Positions 7,872-17,777 of a stretch of DNA of 64,000 nt are shown piece after piece (positions within the stretch are counted from its first letter, which is position 1; each line of letters begins with the position of its first letter). The notes beneath the pieces are model-generated. The model did no database searches. It was not told the origin of the DNA and saw only the letters and a list, made by a program, of their open reading frames with translations. This DNA is from an uncultured Bacilli bacterium (GTDB taxonomy: Bacteria; Bacillota_I; Bacilli_A; RF39; UBA660). The stretch lies in NCBI GenBank assembly GCA_934097015.1, contig CAKONF010000002.1:1-64000 (forward strand), written 5' to 3'. Position numbers and translations under genes: made by a program.

Positions 7872-10129
7872 TATATCCCTCTTTTCTTATCTATTATAAC
7901 ATAACTTAATTCTTTCTTTAAACAAAATAATATAATTATTAAAATTAAATGATTATAATTATTTATATCAATTTTTTTATTTTTACTAGTATTTGGAACA
8001 TTATTAATTTGTATATTTTCATTTAATAAATTTTTACTGGTTGTTTTATCTACTACAACTAAATTCGTTTCTTGTTTTGAAGTTAGAATTGTTTTATATA
8101 GTATCATTTTTTGATATAGTTTTTTATCATTTATTATTATTTCTTTATCTAAACCATCAATTTTATATTTACCAACCAATAGATTATCAAATATTATTTG
8201 ACCGTTATTGTCAGAATATTTTTCACTTATTATTTTTTTATCTTTTATTAATTTTATTAAAATATTTGATATTTTTTTGTTTGTTGTTTTATTTAAAACA
8301 ATTAATTCTATTTTACCTTTTATTATGTTGCTATAAAAATTTATATTTATGTGTTGTTCGTTATTGAAATTAAAATAATATTTTTCATAATCTATCTCGT
8401 AATTAATATCATTTTTTATTTCTTTTAAATAATATTTATATCCATATTTAATTGGAATATTAAATATATTTATTTTCCCACTTATGTCAGTATAATATTT
8501 ATTTATGAAAATATCTTTATTTCCATTTTCTATATGCAATTCATATAAATGATTTTGTAGTGGAATATTAGATAGTTTATCTTTTTTTATAATTTCTATT
8601 GATCCTTTTTTTAGATTATTTTTTATATTTACAATTGCTTTATATTCATTATTTTTATTTATTTCAAAGTCAAATGTATTATTGTTAATATTATGATTTA
8701 TATCTGTACTAACTTGTTTTATATAATATTTTCCTATATAAAGATTATTAATTAGTGTATTATTTTCATAAGAATTTATTGTTTTTATTAACTCATCTTT
8801 TTTATGAATTAAATTAGTTTCATTATCATAAATATTTTCTTTTGCATAAATTTTATAGTGAGAAAAATTTAGTGGAATGTATTTAAATTCTATGTTTTGT
8901 TTAGTTAAAAAATCATTTTCTCCAATAGAATTTATTTTTACATTGCCACTTATTTCTTCTTTATAATAATTTATATTTAAAATTTTTCCTAGTATATTGT
9001 CATCATTAAAAAATGTATTTTTATCTATTTTTATTTCTAATGGTGATTCATTGTAATAATAATTTTCATTTGTTTTAATTTCTTCTATTTGATAATTACT
9101 ATATGGTAGATTATCTACTACTACGTATCCATCACTACTCTCATATATACAATCATTATTTTTATTACATATGTATTTATTTTGTATTGTGTCTTTTAAT
9201 TTAATTTTTATTTTTGTGTTTTTTATTATTTTATTTGTTTTAGCATTAATAAAATTTATTTTTATTTTGTTTCCTGAACCTTCATCATTAATTATTTTTT
9301 TTATATCTTGTTCGTTTGGAACATTTATTTCTATGTTAGGTAATTTTCTTTTGTTGCTAGATGTATAAACATGTTCTATTATCCATACGCCATATGGTAA
9401 TGTAAAGTCTAGTACACCATTTGAATTCATGATTATATTTCTTTTATATAAATTATTTGTTTTTTTATGATATATATTAAACATTAGGAAAGGTTCTGTA
9501 CTTATGATTCCTATATTTGATCTTTCTAGGTGAATATTAGATTTAATTAATTCACTATATATATTTATTCTTGTTTGTAAATATGTGCCTGTATAAAATG
9601 ATTTATATGAGTTATTTTCTTTATAACCTTTGCTTGCTTTTATTTCTTTTAAATAATAAAATGTATTTTTTTCTAATATATTTTCACTTTCTGCATATCC
9701 ATTTTCATTAGTTTTTATAGTTGCTACATAATTTTTATTTGAATCTAATATTTCATATATTGCATTTTCTAAAGTTGCATCTCCTATTTTTGTTTTATCA
9801 TTGTTATCTTTATCATAAATTTTAACTAGTAATTTTATTCCATTTACAACTATTTTGGTTTTTATTATTTCTATGTTATTTTCTTTTATAACTAAATTTG
9901 TTTCTCCATTTTTTTTACCAGTTATTATTAGATGATTGTTGTTATTTTGAATCTCTATTATATTGTCGTCATAATAGATATTTTCATCTAATATTTTTTT
10001 ATTTAAATTTATTGTAATTGATTCTTTTAGAAATAAATCATATTCACTCTTAATATTTTCTCCTCTCACAATTTTTGGAAATATACCAATTAATAAAAAT
10101 ATAATACTGTACACTAAAATTTTTTTCAT
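7871..10129 (-). CDS. SpaA/Cna-B type surface protein
   Basis: A 752-aa secreted protein with an N-terminal signal (MKKILVYSIIFLLIGIF). Repeated prealbumin/Cna-B-like modules have AxYEILDSNKN, VVDNLPYSNYQIEEIK and NGxxxxxLxxGxYxxxE patterns. These domains form stalks in wall proteins and pilins. The C-terminus has VPNTS (sortase-motif-like, final G replaced by S), a hydrophobic run and a basic tail. The tail runs on to the rimM start. AAGGAG precedes the start. Location in an rRNA/tRNA-maturation operon is odd. The exact ligand is unknown. Confidence 0.8.
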   Translation of the reverse strand: MKKILVYSIIFLLIGIFPKIVRGENIKSEYDLFLKESITINLNKKILDENIYYDDNIIEIQNNNNHLIITGKKNGETNLVIKENNIEIIKTKIVVNGIKLLVKIYDKDNNDKTKIGDATLENAIYEILDSNKNYVATIKTNENGYAESENILEKNTFYYLKEIKASKGYKENNSYKSFYTGTYLQTRINIYSELIKSNIHLERSNIGIISTEPFLMFNIYHKKTNNLYKRNIIMNSNGVLDFTLPYGVWIIEHVYTSSNKRKLPNIEINVPNEQDIKKIINDEGSGNKIKINFINAKTNKIIKNTKIKIKLKDTIQNKYICNKNNDCIYESSDGYVVVDNLPYSNYQIEEIKTNENYYYNESPLEIKIDKNTFFNDDNILGKILNINYYKEEISGNVKINSIGENDFLTKQNIEFKYIPLNFSHYKIYAKENIYDNETNLIHKKDELIKTINSYENNTLINNLYIGKYYIKQVSTDINHNINNNTFDFEINKNNEYKAIVNIKNNLKKGSIEIIKKDKLSNIPLQNHLYELHIENGNKDIFINKYYTDISGKINIFNIPIKYGYKYYLKEIKNDINYEIDYEKYYFNFNNEQHININFYSNIIKGKIELIVLNKTTNKKISNILIKLIKDKKIISEKYSDNNGQIIFDNLLVGKYKIDGLDKEIIINDKKLYQKMILYKTILTSKQETNLVVVDKTTSKNLLNENIQINNVPNTSKNKKIDINNYNHLILIIILFCLKKELSYVIIDKKRGI

Positions 10130-10141
10130 ATTATTTCTCCT

Positions 10142-10184
10142 TTCACTTTATATTATTGTGAAAAAATTTGCTTTTCCTTTTTTT
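10142..10184 (-). repeat. About 40-bp upstream repeat, copy A
   Basis: Minus strand AAAGGAAAAGCAAATT then TTTTCACAATAATATAA, immediately upstream of the surface-protein gene. It nearly matches 10881-10920. A TTTCAC-N11-GTGAAA dyad is present. Confidence 0.6.
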
Positions 10185-10320
10185 TATTGCATTTTTTTGA
10201 AAAAAAATTTATGTTTTTTACAAATATTATTTTTTTGTATCAAAATAGTTAATGATTATTAAAATTTGTATGTAAAATAGTGGTATACCTTTTGTAAAAG
10301 TGCTGTTATGTTTATGTAAA

Positions 10321-10349
10321 TAAAAATTGATAGTTTTTTATTCTATCAA
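10321..10349 (-). terminator. Terminator after the Rpn relic
   Basis: Stem TTGATAG (10327-10333) / CTATCAA (10343-10349), then TTTTTA on the minus strand. Confidence 0.7.
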
Positions 10350-10358
10350 TTCTTTAAC

Positions 10359-10837
10359 TTATAAATTTATAAGTTGTTTTTCTGTTATATTAGTTAGTTT
10401 CATAATCTTTTCATTTGAAAATCCATCTAATTTAAGATTTCTAGCAATTTCAAATTGTTTTGCTTCTTGTCCTTTGTTCAAACTTTTCTCTCTTTTCATT
10501 CTCATGAAACTTTTCTTCATCAAACGCTGGAAATATTTCTCCATTTTCATATACCATTTTAAACATTCTTATCACTCCTTCTATATTTTCTTCTTTTATT
10601 TCTTTTCTTAATATTTCTATATTAGTCTCTACAAATATTAAATAGTTTTTTTCTATATTTGTTAATGTATTCTTGTTATAATATCTCTTTCTTAAATAGT
10701 CAAGATTTATTCTACTTGTATGTTTGGATACAAACTAAACATACTATTATTAACTAATAATTTTACACATATATTTAAATACCAACATTACTAACAAATA
10801 TTCTTTTAAAAAAAGTATCATATAAAATATTTTTCAT
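10359..10837 (-). pseudogene. Rpn-family (PD-(D/E)XK) recombination-promoting nuclease relic
   Basis: Fragments in several frames keep their order. A start behind AAAGGAG reads MKNILYDTFFKRIF (10837 down) and soon stops. A middle part reads RINLDYLRKRYYN and EKNYLIFVETN. A frameshifted tail KQFEIARNLKLDGFSNEKI (ORF 10359-10550) is the usual Rpn C-terminal helix pair. The core nuclease region is largely deleted. Rpn proteins are DNA endonucleases linked to recombination. A terminator follows. It has no function as it stands. Confidence 0.7.
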
Positions 10838-10880
10838 TAAAATTTTACTCCTTTCTAGAATCGTATATAAATATACTCTA

Positions 10881-10920
10881 CACTTATATTATTGTGAAAA
10901 AATTTGCATTTCCTTTTTTT
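10881..10920 (-). repeat. About 40-bp upstream repeat, copy B
   Basis: Near-identical to 10142-10184 and located upstream of the Rpn relic, so both genes share one upstream segment. One base differs inside and one base is missing near the end. Confidence 0.6.
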
Positions 10921-10941
10921 CTTTAATTTTTTAAAAAAATT

Positions 10942-10970
10942 TAAAAAAATATACCAATATAAAATATTGG
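10942..10970 (-). terminator. M16 peptidase operon terminator
   Basis: Stem CCAATAT / ATATTGG (10954-10970) with a 3-nt loop, followed by TATATTTTTTT on the minus strand. Confidence 0.75.
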
Positions 10971-11006
10971 CATATAAAATTTACAGATATATAAATTCTT
11001 ACATTA

Positions 11007-12296
11007 TTACTTTTGTTTATTTTTTGGTTTAATGACTAAAATGCTTTCTTTAATATTTTTTAAATTTTTTGCAATTTCATTAATCATTTTAATATTAATT
11101 TTATCATATAAATCCATATAATTATCAATAAACTTACCATATAAAATTATATTATCTTGTATATTGTTATTAACTAATTCTATATCGTCAAAGTGTAATA
11201 TATAATTAGATTTATATACTTTTAATTTTCTTTCTAAAGTTTCTTCTTCTATAGAAATGCTATTTAATGTTTCTCTTATATATTTAATTAAAGTATCAGG
11301 ATAATCTGTTTCAGTTGTAATACTAGCAATAATGAAATCTTTTGTAAATGTTTTATTAACATTAATACCATTTTGAATAACTTTTGATGATATTAATTTA
11401 TCCTGTAAAAGACTAGTATTACCAAATAATATATTAAATAGTATAGATATATAACTGTTTAATTCTATATCAGATAAATTTAATTTTTTAAATATCTTTC
11501 TAGGTATTTTATAAGAAACACTTATTTTATTTGTATCTACATTCATTTCTTTTTCTTCATATTTTTTATCAACTTTGTTTACTTCATTTATTTCTTTATT
11601 ATTAATGATAACATTTTTAAATTCTTTTTTGTTTTGGTTAGATTCAATAATTCCAATTGCTTCATATGGATTTACTTTTCCTGTAATTATAACAAACATA
11701 TTATTTGGGTTATAAAATGTATCATAACAATCATATAGATTGTCTTTTGTTATTTTTTTTATATCATTAATTGTTCCACTTATTAAGTTTTTTCTATTAT
11801 CGTTTATAAAAATATTTTTGTATGAACTATATGCTAATTCTGTATTAGGATTATTATCATACATTTTTATTTCTTCACTTATTATTCCTCTTTCATTATT
11901 AACTAATTCATTAGTGAAATATGGTGTTTGTACGTAATCTAATAAATAATTTAAATTTTCTTTAAAATATGTAGATGAATGTACTTCATAACAAGTTAAG
12001 TCATATGTTGTAAATGCGTTCACACTACTTCCTAATTTAGAAAAATAATCAAATGCTGTTCCATCTTCCATATTAAACATTAAATGTTCTAAATAGTGAG
12101 CAATACCATTTGGTACTTTTTTAAATGATTTTTCAGTTGAGGTTTTAAATTCTGTATTTATTGAACCAAATTTAGTTGTGAATGTAATATAAAAGTTTTT
12201 TTGGTAAACATTTGGAACTATATATACTTCTAATCCATTGTTTAATTTTTCATAATATAAAGTTTCATTAGTTTTATTAATTTTTATTTCTTTCAT
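11007..12296 (-). CDS. M16 family zinc peptidase, active subunit (YmfH-like)
   Basis: A 429-aa protein. The inverted zinc motif HxxEH reads HYLEH, followed 70-80 residues on by NERGIISEEI, which supplies the third ligand Glu. Two M16 halves are visible, with a C-terminal region containing the typical R/Y pair region. It pairs with the upstream inactive homologue; the arrangement matches B. subtilis ymfF-ymfH. It probably cuts small peptides, but the substrate is unknown. The ATG at 12296 (GGTGA upstream) is preferred over 12305. It overlaps the upstream gene by 20 bp. Confidence 0.88.
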   Translation of the reverse strand: MKEIKINKTNETLYYEKLNNGLEVYIVPNVYQKNFYITFTTKFGSINTEFKTSTEKSFKKVPNGIAHYLEHLMFNMEDGTAFDYFSKLGSSVNAFTTYDLTCYEVHSSTYFKENLNYLLDYVQTPYFTNELVNNERGIISEEIKMYDNNPNTELAYSSYKNIFINDNRKNLISGTINDIKKITKDNLYDCYDTFYNPNNMFVIITGKVNPYEAIGIIESNQNKKEFKNVIINNKEINEVNKVDKKYEEKEMNVDTNKISVSYKIPRKIFKKLNLSDIELNSYISILFNILFGNTSLLQDKLISSKVIQNGINVNKTFTKDFIIASITTETDYPDTLIKYIRETLNSISIEEETLERKLKVYKSNYILHFDDIELVNNNIQDNIILYGKFIDNYMDLYDKINIKMINEIAKNLKNIKESILVIKPKNKQK

Positions 12297-13551
12297 TTTC
12301 ACCATCTCTTACACACAAAATTGTATTTAATTTTATTTTTTTTGCAAATTCTATTATATCTTTTTTAGAAACACTGTTATATTTATTAATTCTAGTTTCT
12401 AATTTTTCTAGTCCAAATAAATTTTCAAATACATAATTGTCTACTATTCTACCTGGTACATCTAATGACATATTAAGTGTAGTTGTAATTAATTTTTTTG
12501 CATTATCAATTTCTTCTTCTGTTATATTTCCTTTTACCATATCATTTAGTGCTTGCTTCATTAATTTTATTGCAACAGTTTCATTTTCTGTTGAAACTGC
12601 TGTATGAAGTATTAATAAATTATCAAATTTTTGATATAAACTGACACAATTATAGCAAAGAGAATTTTCATTTCTTAGTCTGTTATATAATTTTGTTTCA
12701 AGTGATCCTCCACCTAATATCATATTATAGACGTGAGCAACATAATTTTTTTCATATTCTGTCATATTGTTTACATTAAGTCCCATACATATATTTTCTT
12801 GACTAAATGGATAATATTCATATATTTTTTGAGGCTTTTTTAATGATTTATTTTTTATATTATAATAAACTTTATGTGATTTTAATATATTTATTTTAAA
12901 ATTATTTTTTATAATAGTAGATACTTTATCCATATCAATATCACCTATTATATAAATATCTATATAATCGTGTTTTAACATTTCTTTATAGTATTCATAT
13001 AAATTACTATTAGTAATTAAATATAAATCTTCTATATAACCATTAATGTTAATTCTACTTTCTGTATCTTTACACATTTTACTTAGAAGTTTACTAATTG
13101 AGTAATTTTTTGGATCTTCAACTATTGAATCTATATCTTTTCTTATTCTTTCTTTAACATAATTAAAAGTTGTTATATCAAATTCGTTATCATTTACATT
13201 GGGATTTAGTATTGCTGCAATTGGAAATTTTATAAAATTATCTAGTTTTTCATTTACTAAATTAGGATTTATAAAATCAAAACAAAAACTAGTAAGTACA
13301 CTACTTCCTACTCTATTTGTGATTCCATAAAAATATGCATTATATAAGTTTTCTAATTCTATAGACATTTTGCATCTTGTATTATATTTTTTAGTATTTT
13401 CAACTATCATTTCTGTTAAAAAACTTCTTTTTGTAATATCTTCTTTTATTATATTATTTCTAAATATTATTTCCATATGACATGTTTTAAATTTATCAGT
13501 TTTTATTGTATGTATATTATAAGTATTAGTTTTAAATGTTTTATATATCAT
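12277..13551 (-). CDS. M16 family peptidase homologue, inactive subunit (YmfF-like)
   Basis: A 424-aa M16 fold protein. At the place of HxxEH it reads EMIVENTKKY, so zinc ligands are missing. The later M16 region is well kept (MILGGGSLETKLYNRLRNE, SLCYNC, the substrate-binding R/Y-type loop). Such dead subunits form a closed chamber with an active partner, here encoded directly downstream. The two are co-translated from the divergent promoter region shared with deoD. Confidence 0.85.
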   Translation of the reverse strand: MIYKTFKTNTYNIHTIKTDKFKTCHMEIIFRNNIIKEDITKRSFLTEMIVENTKKYNTRCKMSIELENLYNAYFYGITNRVGSSVLTSFCFDFINPNLVNEKLDNFIKFPIAAILNPNVNDNEFDITTFNYVKERIRKDIDSIVEDPKNYSISKLLSKMCKDTESRININGYIEDLYLITNSNLYEYYKEMLKHDYIDIYIIGDIDMDKVSTIIKNNFKINILKSHKVYYNIKNKSLKKPQKIYEYYPFSQENICMGLNVNNMTEYEKNYVAHVYNMILGGGSLETKLYNRLRNENSLCYNCVSLYQKFDNLLILHTAVSTENETVAIKLMKQALNDMVKGNITEEEIDNAKKLITTTLNMSLDVPGRIVDNYVFENLFGLEKLETRINKYNSVSKKDIIEFAKKIKLNTILCVRDGENERNKN

Positions 13552-13599
13552 AATGCACCTCTTTTATATTATGTGTAAACATAATAAATTTATAATTAA

Positions 13600-13624
13600 A
13601 TTATATCATAATTGTTGATATAAT
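13600..13624. promoter_or_regulatory. Palindromic divergent promoter region
   Basis: Two TGATATAAT extended -10 elements face away from each other: minus 13600-13608 for the M16 pair and plus 13616-13624 for deoD. The segment ATTATATCA ... TGATATAAT is nearly symmetrical. No convincing -35 was seen. The deoD leader would be very short. Confidence 0.4.
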
Positions 13625-13644
13625 TATATTAGGAGTGTGATATT

Positions 13645-14355
13645 ATGTCTATTCATATAAGCGCAAAAAAAGATAGTATTAGTGATGTTGTTTTGATGCC
13701 TGGTGATCCTTTGCGCGCTAAATATATTGCTGAAACTTTTTTAGATGATGTAATTCAAATTAATGAAATTAGAAATATGTTAGGTTATACTGGTTATTAT
13801 AAAGGAAGAAGAATAACCGTTATGGGAAGTGGTATGGGTATTCCTAGTATTGGTATTTATTCATATGAGTTATATAATGATTATGATGTAAAGAAAATTA
13901 TTAGAATTGGAACTGGTGGTAGTTTAGATAAAAATGTTAAGGTCAATGATATTGTACTTGCAGGAGCTAGCTACTCTCCATCGAGTTTTGCATATGTTTG
14001 GGGAAAAGATATCAGAAATGTAATTAATAGTAGTGAAGAATTAAATAATAAAATTATTAATGCTAGCAAAAAATTAAAAACAAAATTAATTACTGGTACT
14101 ATTCTTACTGCAGATGTTTTTACAGTATATGCAAATATCGACCATATCTTAAAAAATGTACCAACACATATTAAATTATTATGTAATGAAATGGAAGCAT
14201 TTGGATTGTTTCATGTTGCGGAATTATGTGGCAAAGAAGCAACTGCATTAGTTAGTATCGTAGATAGTCCTTTTGAAAAAACCATGTTAAGTACAGAAGA
14301 TAAAGAAAAAAAATTAAATGATATGATAATTTTAGCTCTTGAAAGCATATTATAA
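13645..14355 (+). CDS. deoD: Purine nucleoside phosphorylase, DeoD type
   Basis: Splits purine (deoxy)nucleosides with phosphate into base and (deoxy)ribose-1-phosphate in the salvage pathway. The 236-aa protein begins with PGDPLRAKYIAE, has GMGIPS (phosphate site), RIGTGGSL, CNEMEAFGLFHVA (ribose-binding MEA) and SIVDSPF with the catalytic Asp. AGGAG precedes the ATG. It is one of very few plus-strand genes and is divergent from the M16 pair. Confidence 0.96.
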   Translation: MSIHISAKKDSISDVVLMPGDPLRAKYIAETFLDDVIQINEIRNMLGYTGYYKGRRITVMGSGMGIPSIGIYSYELYNDYDVKKIIRIGTGGSLDKNVKVNDIVLAGASYSPSSFAYVWGKDIRNVINSSEELNNKIINASKKLKTKLITGTILTADVFTVYANIDHILKNVPTHIKLLCNEMEAFGLFHVAELCGKEATALVSIVDSPFEKTMLSTEDKEKKLNDMIILALESIL

Positions 14356-14394
14356 TTGTAATATACTAAAATTTATTAAGGAGATGATATTATT

Positions 14395-14580
14395 ATGTTG
14401 CCTTTTGGTTATAATCCTGAAAATTATGGTGGTAAAGTTTGGTGGAATGAAGAAAATCCAGAAATGTAAGAAAAATGGGAAACTCAAGAAGAATATGATA
14501 AATTTAAAGAAAATGGCGGAACTTGGTTAGAATACGTAGAGTATCGTAAAAGTATTAAAAAATTGCAAAAAAAATTGTGA
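14395..14580 (+). pseudogene. Small ORF split by an in-frame TAA
   Basis: A strong AAGGAG lies upstream of the ATG at 14395. The frame codes 24 residues (MLPFGYNPENYGG ... NPEM), meets TAA at 14467-14469, then stays open for 36 more residues (EKWETQEEYDKF ... KLQKKL) to TGA at 14578. The codon style and Trp/Glu-rich composition are the same on both sides. This is either a fresh nonsense mutation in a 60-aa gene or a readthrough. No family recognised. Confidence 0.6.
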
Positions 14581-14613
14581 TTTTTTTTAATATAAATCAC
14601 ATTTTACTTTTTT
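14577..14613 (+). terminator. Terminator after deoD/small ORF
   Basis: Stem GTGATTT / AAATCAC (14577-14600), then ATTTTACTTTTTTT. The stem overlaps the TGA of the small ORF. Confidence 0.6.
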
Positions 14614-14679
14614 AAGTGCCATTTTGAGCTGGCATCACTCACTTTATCAAGTACCATTTTGAGCTGGCATCACTCGCTT
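14614..14679. repeat. Two 31-bp direct repeats
   Basis: Copies at 14614-14644 and 14649-14679 share the core CCATTTTGAGCTGGCATCAC. They differ at two positions and are offset by 35 bp. Each can form a small TGCCA/TGGCA-type hairpin in the first copy. Origin unknown; possibly ends of a lost mobile element. Confidence 0.7.
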
Positions 14680-14791
14680 TTTTTATATTATATGCAATCA
14701 TAAAATTTTAATTTCTAATTGCATTGATAATGTATCATATAATTAAATAATTGTAAATAATATATAAACTATTTATTTAAGAATATATAAT

Positions 14792-14949
14792 TTATATATT
14801 TAACTTTGGGTCTTTCTTTAACGGAATATACTTTAAAACTTTTACTATTCCTTTTTCATTTCCAAATGTATTACTTTCAGATTTGCCAACACATACTGGA
14901 ACATTTTTTCCTGCTAAAGCCAATTCTTTTTTTCTCTTGCATTGTCAGA
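14792..14949 (-). pseudogene. Decayed gene fragment
   Basis: On the minus strand a frame beginning near 14949 (SDNAREKK) runs into a 7-A tract. After a one-base shift it continues as ELALAGKNVPVCVG, then FGNEKGIVKVLKYIP and DPKLNI, ending at TAA 14792. AAAAGGAGAAAA lies upstream but no ATG does. It is a degraded coding fragment of unrecognised family, downstream of the ASCH gene. Confidence 0.4.
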
Positions 14950-14982
14950 TATTTATTTTTTTTCTTAGATTTTCTCCTTTTA

Positions 14983-15330
14983 TCAATTATTTATAATTTC
15001 AAATCTTATTCCAAGCACACCATATTTTTTTTGCTTTTCTTTTGTATAAAATTTTTCTAAATCTTCTAACAATTTTTCTTTACTCATATTTTTATCAGAT
15101 AAAATACTTATATCAAAATCATTAAACATCTCTACAAAACTATTATATCTTAATAATCCAATTACTTTAACATCAAAAGATTCATCTAAATTAGGTTCTT
15201 TTAAAAATTTAATTTTATCACCTAATTTAATACTTTGTCTTTTTTCATCATATAATCTTATTTCTATTCTCTTTGTTCCATTTAAAATATAATTAAAATA
15301 TTCTGGTTGTAATTTCATAACATGTATCAT
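14983..15330 (-). CDS. ASCH/PUA-like domain protein
   Basis: A 115-aa protein with the ASCH pattern: a KLQPEYFNYILNGTKRIEIRL strand-helix with the conserved G-x-K-x-x-E-x-R, then a KLGDKIKF strand and the C-terminal KKYGVLGIRFE. ASCH domains bind RNA or modified bases; the precise role is unknown. GAGGA precedes the start. It lies 10 bp after the HD gene, probably in the lepA transcript. Confidence 0.75.
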   Translation of the reverse strand: MIHVMKLQPEYFNYILNGTKRIEIRLYDEKRQSIKLGDKIKFLKEPNLDESFDVKVIGLLRYNSFVEMFNDFDISILSDKNMSKEKLLEDLEKFYTKEKQKKYGVLGIRFEIINN

Positions 15331-15340
15331 AATTATTCCT

Positions 15341-15907
15341 CTATTCTGTTATATTATTATTTTCATCAAAATTAAATTGTACTTGTTTTCTACTTGCTAA
15401 AAAATCACACATATGAACAAATTTTTCTGTAACAGATTTTGGAATAGGTAAAACTATATCAGAATAATTATTTGTATTAAATCTTCCCATATGACTTGCA
15501 ACATTATTCTTTATTTCTAATCTTTCTTCTTCTGTTAAAGATAATTTGTCTTTTATATTTTCTAATAATTCACCAATTAATAATGGATGTTCAAATACAC
15601 TATATTTAGATTCTGTAAAACCATGTTTTAAACCATCATGAATTAATAAACTAATAATAATTATATCTTTTGTATGATTATCAAATTTATATATATCAAA
15701 TAAATTATGTGCTAAACAAACAGCAGCCTTAACATGTCTAACTAATCCTTGTTCTCCTAAAGCATATTTAGGATGATATTTTCCAGTAGAAGCAGCTTGT
15801 ACTCTATAAAAATAATCTGGTAAATTATTTAATATTATTTTTGCATTTTCTTTTAATCTTTCATCTTGTATATAATCTAATTCCACATTAAATATATCAC
15901 TTTTCAT
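15341..15907 (-). CDS. HD-domain phosphohydrolase-like protein
   Basis: A 188-aa protein with HD-superfamily landmarks: RHVKAAVCLAHNL (first His), LLIHDGLKHG (HD pair) and a later ASHMGR His. The FEHPLL segment is also typical. Members hydrolyse nucleotides or phosphate esters; the substrate is unknown. It starts 7 bp after lepA with GAGG before ATG. Confidence 0.75.
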   Translation of the reverse strand: MKSDIFNVELDYIQDERLKENAKIILNNLPDYFYRVQAASTGKYHPKYALGEQGLVRHVKAAVCLAHNLFDIYKFDNHTKDIIIISLLIHDGLKHGFTESKYSVFEHPLLIGELLENIKDKLSLTEEERLEIKNNVASHMGRFNTNNYSDIVLPIPKSVTEKFVHMCDFLASRKQVQFNFDENNNITE

Positions 15908-15914
15908 AAATACC

Positions 15915-17708
15915 TCACTTATTTGTTTTTAAAACTTGTAAAAATGCTTCTGGTGGTATTTCTACATTACCTACCATTTTCATTCTTTTCTTTCCTTCTT
16001 TTTGTTTTTCTAGTAATTTTCTCTTTCTAGATATATCTCCACCATAACATTTAGCTAATACATTTTTTTTCATAGCGCTAATATTTTCTCTTGCAATAAC
16101 TTTAGATCCAATACTTGCTTGTATAGGAACTTGAAATAATTGTCTTGGAATTATTTTTTTTAAATTTTCAACAGTTTCTTTTCCTCTGTTATAAGCAACA
16201 TCTTTATGTACTATACTTGATAATGCATCAACAATTTCTCCATTTATTAATATATCCATTTTCACTAAATCACTTTGTTTATAATCAGATAATTCATAAT
16301 CAAATGAAGCATAACCTTTAGTATATGATTTTAATTTATCGAAGAAATCATATACTATTTCTGAAAGTGGTAATTCATAATGAATATTAACCCTTGTTTT
16401 ATCTATATATTCTAAATTTTTATAAATTCCTCTTTTTTCACTACATAAATCCATAATTGGTCCAATATATTCACTAGGTACAAATATACTTGCACTAACA
16501 AAAGGTTCTTTTATACATTCAATATTTACTTTATCTGGCATTTCATTAGGAGCATGTATAAGTACTTTTTCTTTATTAGTTTTTATAACTTCATAAACAA
16601 CACTTGGACTAGTGGCAATGATATCTATCCCAAACTCTCTTTCAATTCTTTCTTCAATTATTTCCATATGTAATAATCCTAAGAAACCTACTCTAAATCC
16701 AAATCCTAATGCTATACTTGTTACAGGTTCATAAGTAAGTGCAGCATCATTTAATTTTAATTTTTCTAGTGCTTCACGTAAACTTTCAAATTTATTTGGT
16801 TCGATTGGAAATAATCCACTATATACCATAGGTTTCATTGGTTTATAGCCGTCAAGAGGGAATTCAGCTGGATTATCATCTAATGTAATTGTATCTCCTA
16901 CATTAACGTCGTCAATACTTTTTATTGATGCGTTTATCCAACCTACTTGTCCGCTAGAAAGTTCATTTAATTTTTTTTCTTTTGGTGTATTAACACCTAA
17001 TTCAACTACTTCGTAAACAGCATTAGTTGCCATAAATCTAATTTTATCTTTTAATTTTATTTTACCTGTTTCTAATTTAACAGATAATATTACTCCTCTA
17101 TAAGGGTCAAAATATGAATCAAATATTAAAGCTTTAGTTGGTGATGCGATATCAATTTTAGGTGCTGGAATAACCTCAATTATTTTATCCAATAGTTTAT
17201 CTACACCTTCTCCTGTTTTACCACTACATAAAACTATATCTTCTTTTTTAAATCCTAAAACATCTATAAGTTCATTTGATACTTTTTCTATATTAGCATT
17301 AGGTAAATCTATTTTATTTATAACTGGAATAATAGTTAAATCATTGTTTAGTGCTAAATATAGATTTGCTAATGTTTGAGCTTCTATACCTTGTGCTGCA
17401 TCGACTATTAAAAGTGCTCCATCACATGCTTTTAGACTACGTGATACTTCATAAGAAAAATCTACATGTCCTGGGGTATCTATTAAATGCAATGTATATT
17501 CTTCATTTTTATATTTATAGTGTAATTCAACTGCATTTAATTTTATAGTAATTCCACGTTCTCTTTCTATATCCATAGAATCTAGTAATTGATCTTTCAT
17601 ATCATGTTTATCTACACTATGCGTTAATTCTAATATTCTATCTGCAAGAGTACTTTTACCATGGTCTATATGTGCAATTATAGAAAAATTTCTAATTTTA
17701 TTATTCAT
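15915..17708 (-). CDS. lepA: Elongation factor 4 (LepA)
   Basis: LepA is a ribosome-bound GTPase that back-translocates or remodels stalled ribosomes. The 597-aa protein has G1 [10 protein letters not shown]3 DTPGHVDF, G4 NKIDLP, EF-G-like domains, and the LepA-specific C-terminus with [19 protein letters not shown]. Full length. It heads a run lepA-HD-ASCH. Confidence 0.98.
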   Translation of the reverse strand: MNNKIRNFSIIAHIDHGKSTLADRILELTHSVDKHDMKDQLLDSMDIERERGITIKLNAVELHYKYKNEEYTLHLIDTPGHVDFSYEVSRSLKACDGALLIVDAAQGIEAQTLANLYLALNNDLTIIPVINKIDLPNANIEKVSNELIDVLGFKKEDIVLCSGKTGEGVDKLLDKIIEVIPAPKIDIASPTKALIFDSYFDPYRGVILSVKLETGKIKLKDKIRFMATNAVYEVVELGVNTPKEKKLNELSSGQVGWINASIKSIDDVNVGDTITLDDNPAEFPLDGYKPMKPMVYSGLFPIEPNKFESLREALEKLKLNDAALTYEPVTSIALGFGFRVGFLGLLHMEIIEERIEREFGIDIIATSPSVVYEVIKTNKEKVLIHAPNEMPDKVNIECIKEPFVSASIFVPSEYIGPIMDLCSEKRGIYKNLEYIDKTRVNIHYELPLSEIVYDFFDKLKSYTKGYASFDYELSDYKQSDLVKMDILINGEIVDALSSIVHKDVAYNRGKETVENLKKIIPRQLFQVPIQASIGSKVIARENISAMKKNVLAKCYGGDISRKRKLLEKQKEGKKRMKMVGNVEIPPEAFLQVLKTNK

Positions 17709-17746
17709 TTTATCATCACCCGACTACTAACTATTTTATCATATAA

Positions 17747-17777
17747 TTTAAAAAACACATAGAATTTATTTATGTGT
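17747..17777 (-). terminator. Terminator upstream of lepA
   Basis: Stem ACACATA / TATGTGT (17755-17777), then TTTTTTAAA on the minus strand. It overlaps the stop of the 17770-18300 gene. Confidence 0.75.

Noticed and set aside
14614..14679. CRISPR array
   Set aside because: Only two repeats with a 4-bp gap, no spacer-sized interval and no cas genes.
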